Assembly: GCA_963849365.1 (NCBI GenBank)
Contig: CAWKHA010000004.1
Location: 124,001 to 188,000 of the forward strand
Source of the DNA: CAVQCJ01 sp963849365
GTDB lineage: Bacteria > Actinomycetota > Actinomycetes > Prado026
DNA length: 64,000 nucleotides
Direction of reading: 5' to 3'
This document shows, one piece after another, positions 33,057 to 41,264 of the stretch (the first letter of the stretch is position 1; each line of letters starts with the position of its first letter). Position numbers and translations under genes: made by a program. The notes below the pieces were generated by a model, which worked only from the letters and a program-made list of their open reading frames with translations, was not told the DNA's origin and searched no databases.

Positions 33057-34234
33057 CAGCCACGCCCCGCGGCGAGCCCGCGCAGGACCTGGAGGGCGCG
33101 GCTCTGCGCGTACGACGCACCCGCGCCCGGATCGACGGTGACGTCGGGCACGATGCCGATGCCGTCGATGGCGCGCCCGGACGGGGTGAGGTAGCGCCCG
33201 ATCGTGAACTCGATCGCGGAGCCGTCGGAGAGGGTGGTCGGCTCCTGCACGGAGCCCTTGCCGTACGTGCGCGAGCCGACGATCACGGCGCGGTCGCGGT
33301 CCTGCAGGGCGCCGGTGACGATCTCCGCGGCGCTGGCCGTGCCGCCGTCGACCAGGACCACGAGCGGGGTGGAGGTGTCGCCCCCGGCCGGGGCCGCCAG
33401 CACGTGCGACCCGCCCCGCTGCTGGTACGAGACGACCCGCCCGCCGTTCAGGAACGCCCCCGCGACCTTGACCGCCTCGTCGACCAGGCCCCCGGGGTCG
33501 CCGCGCAGATCCAGGAGCACCCCCCGGGCGTGGTCGGCGGGGTCGGTGGCCAGGGCCGTCGCGACCGTCCGGCCGACCCCCCGGCTGAAGGCGTCGACCT
33601 TGATCCGCAGGACCCCGCCGGAGAGCCGGTCGACGGACACGTCCCCGGCGTCGACGCTCGCGCGCTGGATCGTCACCGTGCGGGTGTCACCGCCGCGCGC
33701 GAACCCGACCGAGACCGTCGAGCCGCTCGCGCCGTGCAGCTGGTCGGTGACGGACGCGACCGACTCGCTGCGCACCGAGTGGCCCGCGATCGACACGATG
33801 ACGTCGCCGGCGCGCAACCCCGCCCGTGCGGCGGGCGACGTCGGCTGCACGCTCGCCACCAACGTCGCGCCGTCGGTGCCTTGACGCACCCACACACCGA
33901 TACCCGTGTAGCGGCCTTCGAGTGCCTGCGTGAACGACGAGAACTCCTGCGGTGTGTAGAACGCCGCCCACTTGTCACCGAGCGCGTCGAGCATGCCCTG
34001 CACCGCGGCGCGTTCGAGCGTCGCCTTGTCGACGGGTGTCTGCGCACCGTCGCCTATCTTCTGCGCAGCCTGGTCGACGACACTGCGCTGCGGTGCACCC
34101 TCGGCGGGACGGTTGCCACCTGCACCGACGAGCACTCCGCCCGCGAACATGAGCAGACCCACGACGACGACCGCGGTGCCGGTGCGCGCCCGCGTCCGGG
34201 CACCAGCAGCCTCGGACCGGGCCTTGGTGGACAT
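33056..34234 (-). CDS. S41 family C-terminal processing protease
   Basis: 392 residues from ATG 34234. An N-terminal membrane anchor (TAVVVVGLLMFAGGVLVGAG) is followed by the helical lead-in (AAVQGMLDALGDKWAAFYTP), a PDZ domain (GIGVWVRQGTDGATLVASV, then AGLRAGDVIVSIAG), and the tail-specific protease domain. The catalytic Ser is in DGGTASAAEIV and the Lys in SRTYGKGSVQE. It would act outside the membrane on C-termini of envelope proteins. The position directly after ftsX and before smpB is conserved in many actinobacteria. The stop overlaps the smpB start. Confidence 0.94.
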   Translation of the reverse strand: MSTKARSEAAGARTRARTGTAVVVVGLLMFAGGVLVGAGGNRPAEGAPQRSVVDQAAQKIGDGAQTPVDKATLERAAVQGMLDALGDKWAAFYTPQEFSSFTQALEGRYTGIGVWVRQGTDGATLVASVQPTSPAARAGLRAGDVIVSIAGHSVRSESVASVTDQLHGASGSTVSVGFARGGDTRTVTIQRASVDAGDVSVDRLSGGVLRIKVDAFSRGVGRTVATALATDPADHARGVLLDLRGDPGGLVDEAVKVAGAFLNGGRVVSYQQRGGSHVLAAPAGGDTSTPLVVLVDGGTASAAEIVTGALQDRDRAVIVGSRTYGKGSVQEPTTLSDGSAIEFTIGRYLTPSGRAIDGIGIVPDVTVDPGAGASYAQSRALQVLRGLAAGRG

Positions 34235-34385
34235 GGTCGAAGTCTACGGTCCGTGACGACAGCGCTCCCGGTCCACCTGCACCTTGTGCACGAACGCGTT
34301 CCGGGGACCGCCGCAGACCGGGGTCAAGTTGAGGATGAGGGTCAGGGTGAGACCTTGGTCGAGACTGCGACCGGCGGCCCGACGC

Positions 34386-35294
34386 TCAGATGCGCAGGTA
34401 CCGCCGCAGGGTGATCGTGCCGGCCAGCGCCGCGATGACGAGGGCGATCACGATGACCCACAGTCCGGAGACGAGCACGTCGCCCCAGCCGATGAAGTTC
34501 GTGATCTTGAAAGACGGCTCGAGCACCCGGTCGATGAGCAGCGCCTTGAACGCGAACATGAACCCGATCGCGAACAGCGCACCGATGAACGCGGACATCA
34601 TCGTCTCGAGCACGAACGGCAACCGGATCGACAGGTTGGACGCGCCGACGAGCCGCATGATGCCGGTCTCCCTGCGTCGGGTGAACGCAGCCACGCGGAT
34701 CGTGTTGGCGATGAGCAGCAGCGCCGCGATCACCATGATGACGGAGATGACGAGACTCGCCAGCTGGAACGCGTTGAGGATGCTGAAGATCTTGTCGAAG
34801 ATCGCGCGGCTGTCCTGCACCTGCTCGATACCGGGACGCCCGTTGAACTCCGACGCGATCTCGCTGTAGCGGCTGGGGTCCTTGAGCTTCACGCGGTACG
34901 ACTCCGGCAGCGAGTCCGCGGGAACGCTGTTCACGATGTCGGGGTTGTTGCGGAACTGCTCTTTGAAGTGCTGGTACGCCTCTTGCTTGCTCTCGTAGAA
35001 CCATGCCTCGACGAGCGCGTTGCTGTTGAGGTCCGCCTCGATGTCCTTGCGCTGCTGCTCCGTCACGCTCTTGGCCTGGCAGCCGTCGAACTGGCTCTGG
35101 TCCGAGCACAGGTAGATCGAGACCTCGACCTTGTCGTACCAGTAGTCCTTCATGGTGTCGACCTGCTTGTGCAGCATCAGCGACAGGCCGCCGAGCACGC
35201 CGGCGACCAGCACGGTGAGGATGACCGCGACGGTCAGGCCGATGTTGCGCCTCAGGCCCTGACCGACCTCGCTGAGGACGACGCTCGCACGCAT
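34386..35294 (-). CDS. ftsX: Permease-like cell division protein FtsX
   Basis: 302 residues from ATG 35294. A first membrane helix (IGLTVAVILTVLVAGVLGG) precedes an extracellular domain (about 50-170) with KVEVSIYLCSDQSQFDGCQA. Three more helices follow (AFQLASLVISVIMVIAALLL, then MMSAFIGALFAIGFMFAF and VLVSGLWVIVIALVIAAL). TRRRETGIMRLVGASNLSIR is the conserved FtsX loop. FtsX anchors FtsE and relays its ATPase cycle to a peptidoglycan hydrolase or activator outside the cell at division. The gene is 59 nt after ftsE and co-directional. Confidence 0.96.
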   Translation of the reverse strand: MRASVVLSEVGQGLRRNIGLTVAVILTVLVAGVLGGLSLMLHKQVDTMKDYWYDKVEVSIYLCSDQSQFDGCQAKSVTEQQRKDIEADLNSNALVEAWFYESKQEAYQHFKEQFRNNPDIVNSVPADSLPESYRVKLKDPSRYSEIASEFNGRPGIEQVQDSRAIFDKIFSILNAFQLASLVISVIMVIAALLLIANTIRVAAFTRRRETGIMRLVGASNLSIRLPFVLETMMSAFIGALFAIGFMFAFKALLIDRVLEPSFKITNFIGWGDVLVSGLWVIVIALVIAALAGTITLRRYLRI

Positions 35295-35353
35295 GGCAAT
35301 CCTTGCTGGTCGGGCCGGACGGGTGGTCCGGCGGTCCGGGGGACGGCGCCGGG

Positions 35354-36043
<690 letters not shown>

Positions 36044-36163
36044 TGAGGAGGCGGCCGGAGTCGGGGGCAGGGGGAAGGACTGGGTCGGGCGCGGCCGTCA
36101 AGCAGTGTACGTCGGCACCGGGCAGGCTCCGCGCAGGCGCGGCCCGTGTGATGACCGGGTCGT

Positions 36164-36203
36164 GTCAGACCGAGCCGGGCCTGTGGCCCTGGCTCGGTCT
36201 GAC
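36164..36203 (-). terminator. Strong hairpin terminator between the LAHTG gene and ftsE
   Basis: GTCAGACCGAGCC (36164-36176) and GGCTCGGTCTGAC (36191-36203) form a perfect 13-bp stem with a 14-nt loop. It lies 14 nt past the stop of the minus-strand gene ending at 36217, and isolates the ftsEX transcript. Confidence 0.85.
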
Positions 36204-36216
36204 GCGAGATGTGGCT

Positions 36217-37110
36217 CTAGTGGCGGCGGCGCGACGCTGCGGGCATGGTCTGCGCGGCCACCACGAGGATGCCGCCGAGGCCGAGCAGCGCCAGCGAGAG
36301 CACGAGCGTTCCGCCAACCCCTGCGCTACCCGTGTGCGCCAGCTTGGTGCCCAGCACGCTGGTGGACGCCGAGTTGGTGATCTTGGTCGGCAGTACCGAG
36401 CTGGACGGTTCGGTGCTGCCCGTCGTCGTCGTCGACGGGCTGACGCTCGACGAAGGCGACGGTGAGTGCGAGTGCGTCGTCGTCGTGGTCGGGCTGGACG
36501 ACGGCGAGTGCGAGTGCGTCGTCGTGGTCGTCGGAGTGGACGTCGGCGTGTGCGAGTGCGTCGGCTTGGTTGTCGGCGAGTGCGATGTGGTGCTGGTCGG
36601 CGTCGGGGACGGCGACGGCAGCGCACCGGCGCCGCCGAGCGAGACCGCGGCCGAGCTGCCCTGCAGGACACTCAGCGCCCAGTACGCGGGCTCCTTCCAG
36701 GTGATGCCGTGCGTGCCCAGCGCGAGGTCGATCGTCGTCGAGCTGCCGCCGAACACGTTGTCGGCGTCGAACGAGCCGCACTGGTGCTTGGCCGGGTAGG
36801 CGCCGCTGCTGCGCACGCACAGCTGTACCGGGTCGGTGCCGCCGACCGGGGTGTCCGGGAACGTCCACACCACGAGGTGGTTGTCCGACGTGCGCACCGC
36901 CCAGGTCTCACCCATGACCTTGGTCCCGTTGGGGCCGAGCAGCAGGCTGCAGCTCGCGTCGGCGGAGACGCCGCCGGGCCGCGTGGCGCAGCTGTCGTCG
37001 CCACCGCCGGAGGCCTGGGCCGTGCCCGCACCCAGCCAGGGCACGATCGCGAAGACGGCGACCAGGCCGCCCAGGACGCGCAGCGCGCGGACCTTCGTGT
37101 CGGACTGCAT
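36217..37110 (-). CDS. Cell-wall-anchored surface protein with LAHTG sorting signal
   Basis: 297 residues from ATG 37110, with GGAGG 9 nt upstream. A signal peptide (VRALRVLGGLVAVFAIVPWL, cleavage near AQA) is followed by a folded region (about 35-180). Next is a low-complexity linker rich in Thr, Ser, His and Pro with THSHSP repeats (about 185-240). The C-terminus has LAHTG at about 257, a hydrophobic helix (GGTLVLSLALLGLGGILVVA) and a basic tail (SRRRH). LAxTG is the class E sortase motif of high-GC actinobacteria, so the protein should be linked to peptidoglycan. No sortase is in the window. The N-terminal domain is not assigned to a known family. Confidence 0.85.
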   Translation of the reverse strand: MQSDTKVRALRVLGGLVAVFAIVPWLGAGTAQASGGGDDSCATRPGGVSADASCSLLLGPNGTKVMGETWAVRTSDNHLVVWTFPDTPVGGTDPVQLCVRSSGAYPAKHQCGSFDADNVFGGSSTTIDLALGTHGITWKEPAYWALSVLQGSSAAVSLGGAGALPSPSPTPTSTTSHSPTTKPTHSHTPTSTPTTTTTHSHSPSSSPTTTTTHSHSPSPSSSVSPSTTTTGSTEPSSSVLPTKITNSASTSVLGTKLAHTGSAGVGGTLVLSLALLGLGGILVVAAQTMPAASRRRH

Positions 37111-37397
37111 TGCTGACGACCTCCAGAGTGCGCAGCCTCCAGGGGTCGGTCTCACCAGTGGCTCCCCACGGCCGTCCGCTCGCAGGCGGACAGTGACCGG
37201 TCGACCGGCCGCGGATCAGTGCCTCCCCAAGGCGGACCCTCCCAGGTCCGCCGTGCGCTCATCCTGGCAGACCCGTGAGCAGGTTCAAGACCCCGGGCGG
37301 CGCCGTCGCCCGACTGTCGTGGAACTCCGTCCGAACGGACGACCGACCGCCGCCGAGCGATCACTCCGCGTCGACAGCGCGCGCCCGGAATCAGTGG
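37111..37397 (-). other. Structured leader/intergenic region upstream of the LAHTG gene
   Basis: About 290 bases with no gene. It has two similar modules: the near-identical 13-mers CAGTGGCTCCCCA (37156-37168) and CAGTGCCTCCCCA (37217-37229), each followed by a hairpin. The hairpins are GTCCGC-TCGCAG-GCGGAC (37174-37191) and GGCGGACC-CTCCCA-GGTCCGCC (37231-37252). The palindrome CCGGTCGACCGG (37197-37208) lies between them. No known riboswitch class was recognised. Confidence 0.5.
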
Positions 37398-38510
37398 CTA
37401 TGCCCCGGTTTGGTGCTGCTTCCGCCACCGGATCCCGGACTCGATGAAGTCGTCGATCTCGCCGTCCAGGACGGCCGCGGTGTTCCCGGTCTCGTGCTCG
37501 GTGCGCAGGTCCTTGACCATCTGGTACGGGTGCAGGACGTAGGACCGCATCTGGTTGCCCCACGAGCCGCTGGAGTCGCCCTTCAGCGCGTCCATCCGGG
37601 CCTGGTCCTCGAGCCGGCGCCGCTCCAGCAGCTTGGCCTGGAGGACCGCCATCGCCGAGGCCTTGTTCTGCAGCTGTGAGCGCTCGTTCTGGCAGGAGAC
37701 GACGATTCCCGTCGGCAGGTGCGTCAGCCGTACCGCCGAGTCGGTGGTGTTCACGCCCTGCCCACCCGGACCGGACGAGCGGTAGACGTCCACGCGGATC
37801 TCGTCGTCCGGGATCTCGATGTGGTCGGTCTGCTCGACCACCGGCAGCACCTCGACCCCGGCGAACGAGGTCTGCCGCCGGCCCTGGTTGTCGAACGGCG
37901 AGATGCGCACGAGCCGGTGCGTGCCCTGCTCGACGGACAGCGTCCCGTACGCGTAGGGCGCCTTGACCGCGAAAGTCGCCGACTTGATCCCGGCCTCTTC
38001 CGCGTAGGAGGTGTCGTAGACCTCGGTCGGGTAGCCGTGCCGCTCCGCCCACCGCAGGTACATGCGCAGCAGCATCTCGGCGAAGTCGGCGGCGTCGACG
38101 CCACCGGCCTCGGAACGGATCGTGACCAGCGCGTCCCGGCCGTCGTACTCGCCGGAGAGCAGGGTGCGCACCTCGAGCTCGGCCACCGCCTTGGCCAGCG
38201 CGGTGATCTCGGCGTCGACCTCGGCGCGGGCGTCCGCGTCGTCCTCGGACTCGGCGAGCTCGATCAGCACGGCCAGGTCGTCCACCCGGCGGCGCAGCCC
38301 CTCGACCCTGGCGATCTCGTTCTGCACGTACGACAGCCTCGAGTTGACCTGCTGGGCGCGCACCTGGTCGTCCCACAGGTCCGGGGCGGCCGCCTGCTCG
38401 TTCAGCGCGGCCAGCTCCTTGCTCAGGCGGGGCAGGTCGAGCACGGCCTCGACCGACGTCAGGGTCCCGTCGAGCTCGCGCTGCGCGTCGATCGGGTCGG
38501 TGGGGGCCAC
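37398..38510 (-). CDS. prfB: Peptide chain release factor 2
   Basis: About 370 residues from GTG 38510 (APTDPIDAQRELDGTLTSVE). It has the tripeptide anticodon SPF in VRISPFDNQGRRQTSF, which reads UGA and UAA, and the GGQ loop SSGPGGQGVNTTDSAVRL. The length suits RF2. There is no internal UGA near codon 25, so the programmed-frameshift autoregulation of E. coli prfB is absent. The frame is open up to 38612, but those residues overlap the divergent sigma-factor promoter. The nearest GGAGG is about 17 nt before GTG 38510, so the exact start is not firm. The order prfB - ftsE - ftsX - smpB is typical of actinobacteria, here with one gene inserted. Confidence 0.96.
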   Translation of the reverse strand: MAPTDPIDAQRELDGTLTSVEAVLDLPRLSKELAALNEQAAAPDLWDDQVRAQQVNSRLSYVQNEIARVEGLRRRVDDLAVLIELAESEDDADARAEVDAEITALAKAVAELEVRTLLSGEYDGRDALVTIRSEAGGVDAADFAEMLLRMYLRWAERHGYPTEVYDTSYAEEAGIKSATFAVKAPYAYGTLSVEQGTHRLVRISPFDNQGRRQTSFAGVEVLPVVEQTDHIEIPDDEIRVDVYRSSGPGGQGVNTTDSAVRLTHLPTGIVVSCQNERSQLQNKASAMAVLQAKLLERRRLEDQARMDALKGDSSGSWGNQMRSYVLHPYQMVKDLRTEHETGNTAAVLDGEIDDFIESGIRWRKQHQTGA

Positions 38511-38610
38511 GGGGTACGAGGGTACGTCCTCCGACGGCGCCTGCAGTTCGGAGCGGGGACCGGGACGGCGCCTGCAGTCGGGCCGTCGGGGAGCCGATGA
38601 GAACCTCACC

Positions 38611-39231
38611 ATGGACGATCCCGGCTTCGACGCGCTCTTGGACCGGGTCCGGTCCGGGGACGAGGCCGCCTTCGCCGCGATCTACCGCGACCTGCAGCCA
38701 CGCCTGCTGCGCTACCTGCAGGTGCAGGCGCCCGAGCGGGCCGAGGACGTCGCGTCCGACACCTGGCTGGAGGTGGCCCGTTCGATCGGGTCGTTCGAGG
38801 GGGACGAGCCGGGGTTCCGGTCCTGGGTCTTCACGATCGGCCGCAGCCGGCTCGTGGACGGCATCCGCCGGGACGCCCGGCGCCCGGTGCGCCTCGTGGA
38901 CGAGGCGTACGAGCTCGAGCTGCTGGCCGGCCACTGGGGGAACACCGGGACCGCGGACGTCGGGGCCGGGGTCGAGGAGGAGGAGGCGACCCGCCGCGCG
39001 ATCGCCCTGGTCCGCACCCTCCCGCCGGACCAGGCCGAGGTCGTCCTCCTGCGCGTCGTCGCAGGGTTGGAGCCGGCCGAGGTCGCGGCGATGCTCGGCA
39101 AGTCGGTGGGCAGCGTGCGCGTCCTGTCCCACCGGGGACTGCGCCGGCTGGCCCGCACGCTCACCGCGACACGGGTCGAGCCGCAGTCTCCAGTTGCTCC
39201 GTCCGGGCGACCCGCGAGCGAGGAGGTGTAA
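38611..39231 (+). CDS. ECF-type RNA polymerase sigma factor
   Basis: 206 residues from ATG 38611. Region sigma-2 is VRSGDEAAFAAIYRDLQPRL then ASDTWLEVARSIGSFEGDE and FRSWVFTIGRSRLVDGIRRD. Region sigma-4 is ALVRTLPPDQAEVVLLRVVA then LGKSVGSVRVLSHRGLRRLA. It belongs to the two-domain ECF group. The next gene starts 5 nt after its stop with an AGGAGGTG site inside the end of this gene, so the two are co-translated, as with sigma/anti-sigma pairs. It is divergent from prfB. Confidence 0.92.
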   Translation: MDDPGFDALLDRVRSGDEAAFAAIYRDLQPRLLRYLQVQAPERAEDVASDTWLEVARSIGSFEGDEPGFRSWVFTIGRSRLVDGIRRDARRPVRLVDEAYELELLAGHWGNTGTADVGAGVEEEEATRRAIALVRTLPPDQAEVVLLRVVAGLEPAEVAAMLGKSVGSVRVLSHRGLRRLARTLTATRVEPQSPVAPSGRPASEEV

Positions 39232-39235
39232 CGCG

Positions 39236-40225
39236 ATGGCCCCGGGTGACGTTCCGGACGACGACATGAACGAGAACCTGTTCCCCTTCCACCGGCGCGA
39301 GGGCGGCCTGCCGTCCGACGACGCGGAGAAGCTGCTGCGCGGGGAGTCCCCCGCAGCCGGCTCCGCGCCGGACGTGCAGGCGGTCGCCGACGTGCTCGGG
39401 GCGCTGTGCCTGCCTGCGCAGCGCGGCGAGCTGGCCGGCCAGCGGGCGGCGGTCGCTGCGTTCGCGGCCGCCAAGGAGAAGGCTCTCGCGCCGCCCGAAC
39501 CGAGGAGACGTTCCGTGCTCTCTGCCCTAACCGGAGCCAAGCTGGCGGTCGCCGCCGTGGCCGGCTCCCTCGCCCTGGGCGGCGTCGCCGCCGCCGCATG
39601 CACCGGCTCGCTGCCCGGACCGTTCCAGGACGTCGCCCACACGCTGGGAGCGCCCGCCGCCGGGTCGGACGAGAACGGTGCCAACGACCCCACCGAGTCC
39701 GGGTCGCCGGACGCTTCGTCGACCGCGTCGGGGTCGGCGTCGGGGTCGGCGTCAGGCTCGGCCTCCGCCTCGTCGTCGCCCTCGGGCTCTTCGGCCGGGT
39801 CGCACAACGGGCCGTCCACCTTCGCCATCTGCTGGTACATCGTGCACAAGACCGATGGCGCGAAGGGCGGTCCATGGGTCGACCGCACCACCCCGACGCC
39901 CTCGGCCGCACCGACCGACACGGCGCTGCCGCAGCCCTCGGCGTCCGGGAGCGACCCGAGCGACCGTTGGGACCACGGCCAGGGCGAGTGGTCGAACGCC
40001 TACGCGCGGCTCAAGGCCACCGCGGCCGCCAGCGGGCAGACAGTCCTGGACTTCTGCACCGCGTGGCTGGTCCAGAACGCCCCGAACGCGCACCCGAGCA
40101 AGCCGGCCAAGACCGGTGACAAGCACGGGAAGGGTCACCACGGCAACGGCCCGGACAACCACGGTCACGGCCACGGCCACGGTGGCGGGGACGGCGGCTC
40201 GCACGGTGGAGGCTCCGGGCACTGA
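39236..40225 (+). CDS. Membrane protein paired with the ECF sigma factor; possible anti-sigma factor
   Basis: 329 residues from ATG 39236, with AGGAGGTG (39221-39228) upstream. The N-terminal 100 residues (DAEKLLRGESPAAGSAPDVQ, then VADVLGALCLPAQRGELAGQ) are acidic and cytoplasmic, as in actinobacterial anti-sigma-like partners. One membrane helix follows (LAVAAVAGSLALGGVAAAAC). Outside it comes a Ser/Gly/Ala-rich linker (ASGSASGSASGSASASSS), a small region with FAICWYIVH and DFCTAWLVQNAP, and a His/Gly-rich tail (GHGHGHGGGDGGSHGGG). The tail could bind metal. No zinc-finger (H-x3-C-x2-C) is present, so the anti-sigma role rests on gene order and topology only. Confidence 0.75.
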   Translation: MAPGDVPDDDMNENLFPFHRREGGLPSDDAEKLLRGESPAAGSAPDVQAVADVLGALCLPAQRGELAGQRAAVAAFAAAKEKALAPPEPRRRSVLSALTGAKLAVAAVAGSLALGGVAAAACTGSLPGPFQDVAHTLGAPAAGSDENGANDPTESGSPDASSTASGSASGSASGSASASSSPSGSSAGSHNGPSTFAICWYIVHKTDGAKGGPWVDRTTPTPSAAPTDTALPQPSASGSDPSDRWDHGQGEWSNAYARLKATAAASGQTVLDFCTAWLVQNAPNAHPSKPAKTGDKHGKGHHGNGPDNHGHGHGHGGGDGGSHGGGSGH

Positions 40226-40278
40226 CGCCCACTGATACCTGCGGTCCGGCCGGGCGTGGCCGGGCCCGCACCCAAAGG

Positions 40279-40312
40279 TCGTGCCCTGGCCCCGCCCCGG
40301 GTCAGGGCACGA
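40279..40312 (+). terminator. Terminator after the sigma/partner operon
   Basis: TCGTGCCCTG (40279-40288) and CAGGGCACGA (40303-40312) form a perfect 10-bp stem with a 14-nt GC-rich loop, followed by TCTGGTTCG. Confidence 0.75.
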
Positions 40313-40347
40313 TCTGGTTCGCGGCAGACCCGACGTACCGTGGAACC

Positions 40348-41208
40348 GTGCAGACCAGGACCATCGCCGACGCCAAGGTGAGCGCGATCGGGCTCGGCGA
40401 GATGCCGATGTCCATCGAGGGCCGTCCCGACGAGGCACGGTCGATCGCCACGGTCCACGCCGCGCTCGACGCCGGCGTCACGCTCATCGACACCGCCGAC
40501 TCGTACCACATCCACGCGGACGAGGTCGGGCACGGCGAGACGCTCGTCGCCAAGGCGCTGCGCTCGTACGGATCCGGCACGTCCGGGGTCCTGGTCGCGA
40601 CCAAGGGCGGCCACCTGCGCCCCGGCGACGGTTCGTGGACGGTCGACGGCCGGCCCGAACACCTGCGGCGCGCCTGCGAGGCGTCGTTGCGACGGCTCGG
40701 CGTGGACGCGATCGGCCTCTACCAGTTCCACCGGCCCGACCCGCGCGTCCCGTACGCGGAGTCCGTCGGCGCGATCCGCGACCTGCTCGACGAAGGGAAG
40801 ATCGTGCGCGCCGGCATCTCCAACGCGAACCCCGAGCAGATCCGGCAGGCACAGGAGATCCTGGGCGGGCGGCTGGCATCGGTGCAGAACCAGTTCTCGC
40901 CCCGGTTCCGCTCCAGCGAGCCGGAGCTGGACCTGTGCGACGAGCTCGGCATCGCGTTCCTTCCGTGGAGCCCGCTCGGCGGCATCTCCTCGGCCTCGCG
41001 GCTGGGTGACCGCCACCACGTCTTCGCCGAGGTGGCGAGGCAGGTCGGCGCGACGCCGCAGCAGGTCACGCTGGCCTGGATGCTGGCGAAGTCGCCCGTG
41101 GTGGTGCCGATCCCGGGGTCGAGCCGGCCGGAGACGATCCGCGCCTCGGTCGCGGCCGTCGACCTGCAGCTCAGCCCCGAGCAGGTCGCCCGGCTGGACG
41201 CCGGCTGA
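40348..41208 (+). CDS. Aldo/keto reductase
   Basis: 286 residues from GTG 40348. A TIM barrel with the NADPH-dependent reductase tetrad: Asp and Tyr in TLIDTADSYHIHADEVGHGE, Lys in VLVATKGGHLRP and His in GLYQFHRPDPRVP. NADP-binding ends are PGSSRPETIRASV and FLPWSPLGGISS. It reduces or oxidises carbonyl/alcohol substrates that cannot be named. No clear Shine-Dalgarno site precedes the start. It is flanked by terminators and stands alone, convergent with the CotH-domain gene. Confidence 0.92.
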   Translation: MQTRTIADAKVSAIGLGEMPMSIEGRPDEARSIATVHAALDAGVTLIDTADSYHIHADEVGHGETLVAKALRSYGSGTSGVLVATKGGHLRPGDGSWTVDGRPEHLRRACEASLRRLGVDAIGLYQFHRPDPRVPYAESVGAIRDLLDEGKIVRAGISNANPEQIRQAQEILGGRLASVQNQFSPRFRSSEPELDLCDELGIAFLPWSPLGGISSASRLGDRHHVFAEVARQVGATPQQVTLAWMLAKSPVVVPIPGSSRPETIRASVAAVDLQLSPEQVARLDAG

Positions 41209-41223
41209 CCACAGCACGAGGCG

Positions 41224-41259
41224 GGTTCCGGCGGCGTCCGCTGGCAGCCTGCCGGAACC
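41224..41259. terminator. Bidirectional hairpin between two convergent genes
   Basis: GGTTCCGGC (41224-41232) and GCCGGAACC (41251-41259) make a perfect 9-bp stem with an 18-nt loop. It lies between the ends of the aldo/keto reductase (+) and CotH-domain (-) genes. Confidence 0.7.
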
Positions 41260-41264
41260 TTGCG

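Noticed and set aside
36217..37110. CRISPR-like or DNA-level repeats in the THSHSP linker
   Set aside because: The repeats are in-frame codon repeats of a coding linker with variable units, not spacer-separated repeats.
37398..38510. Programmed frameshift in prfB
   Set aside because: No internal UGA or slippery site in the first 40 codons; the frame is continuous.
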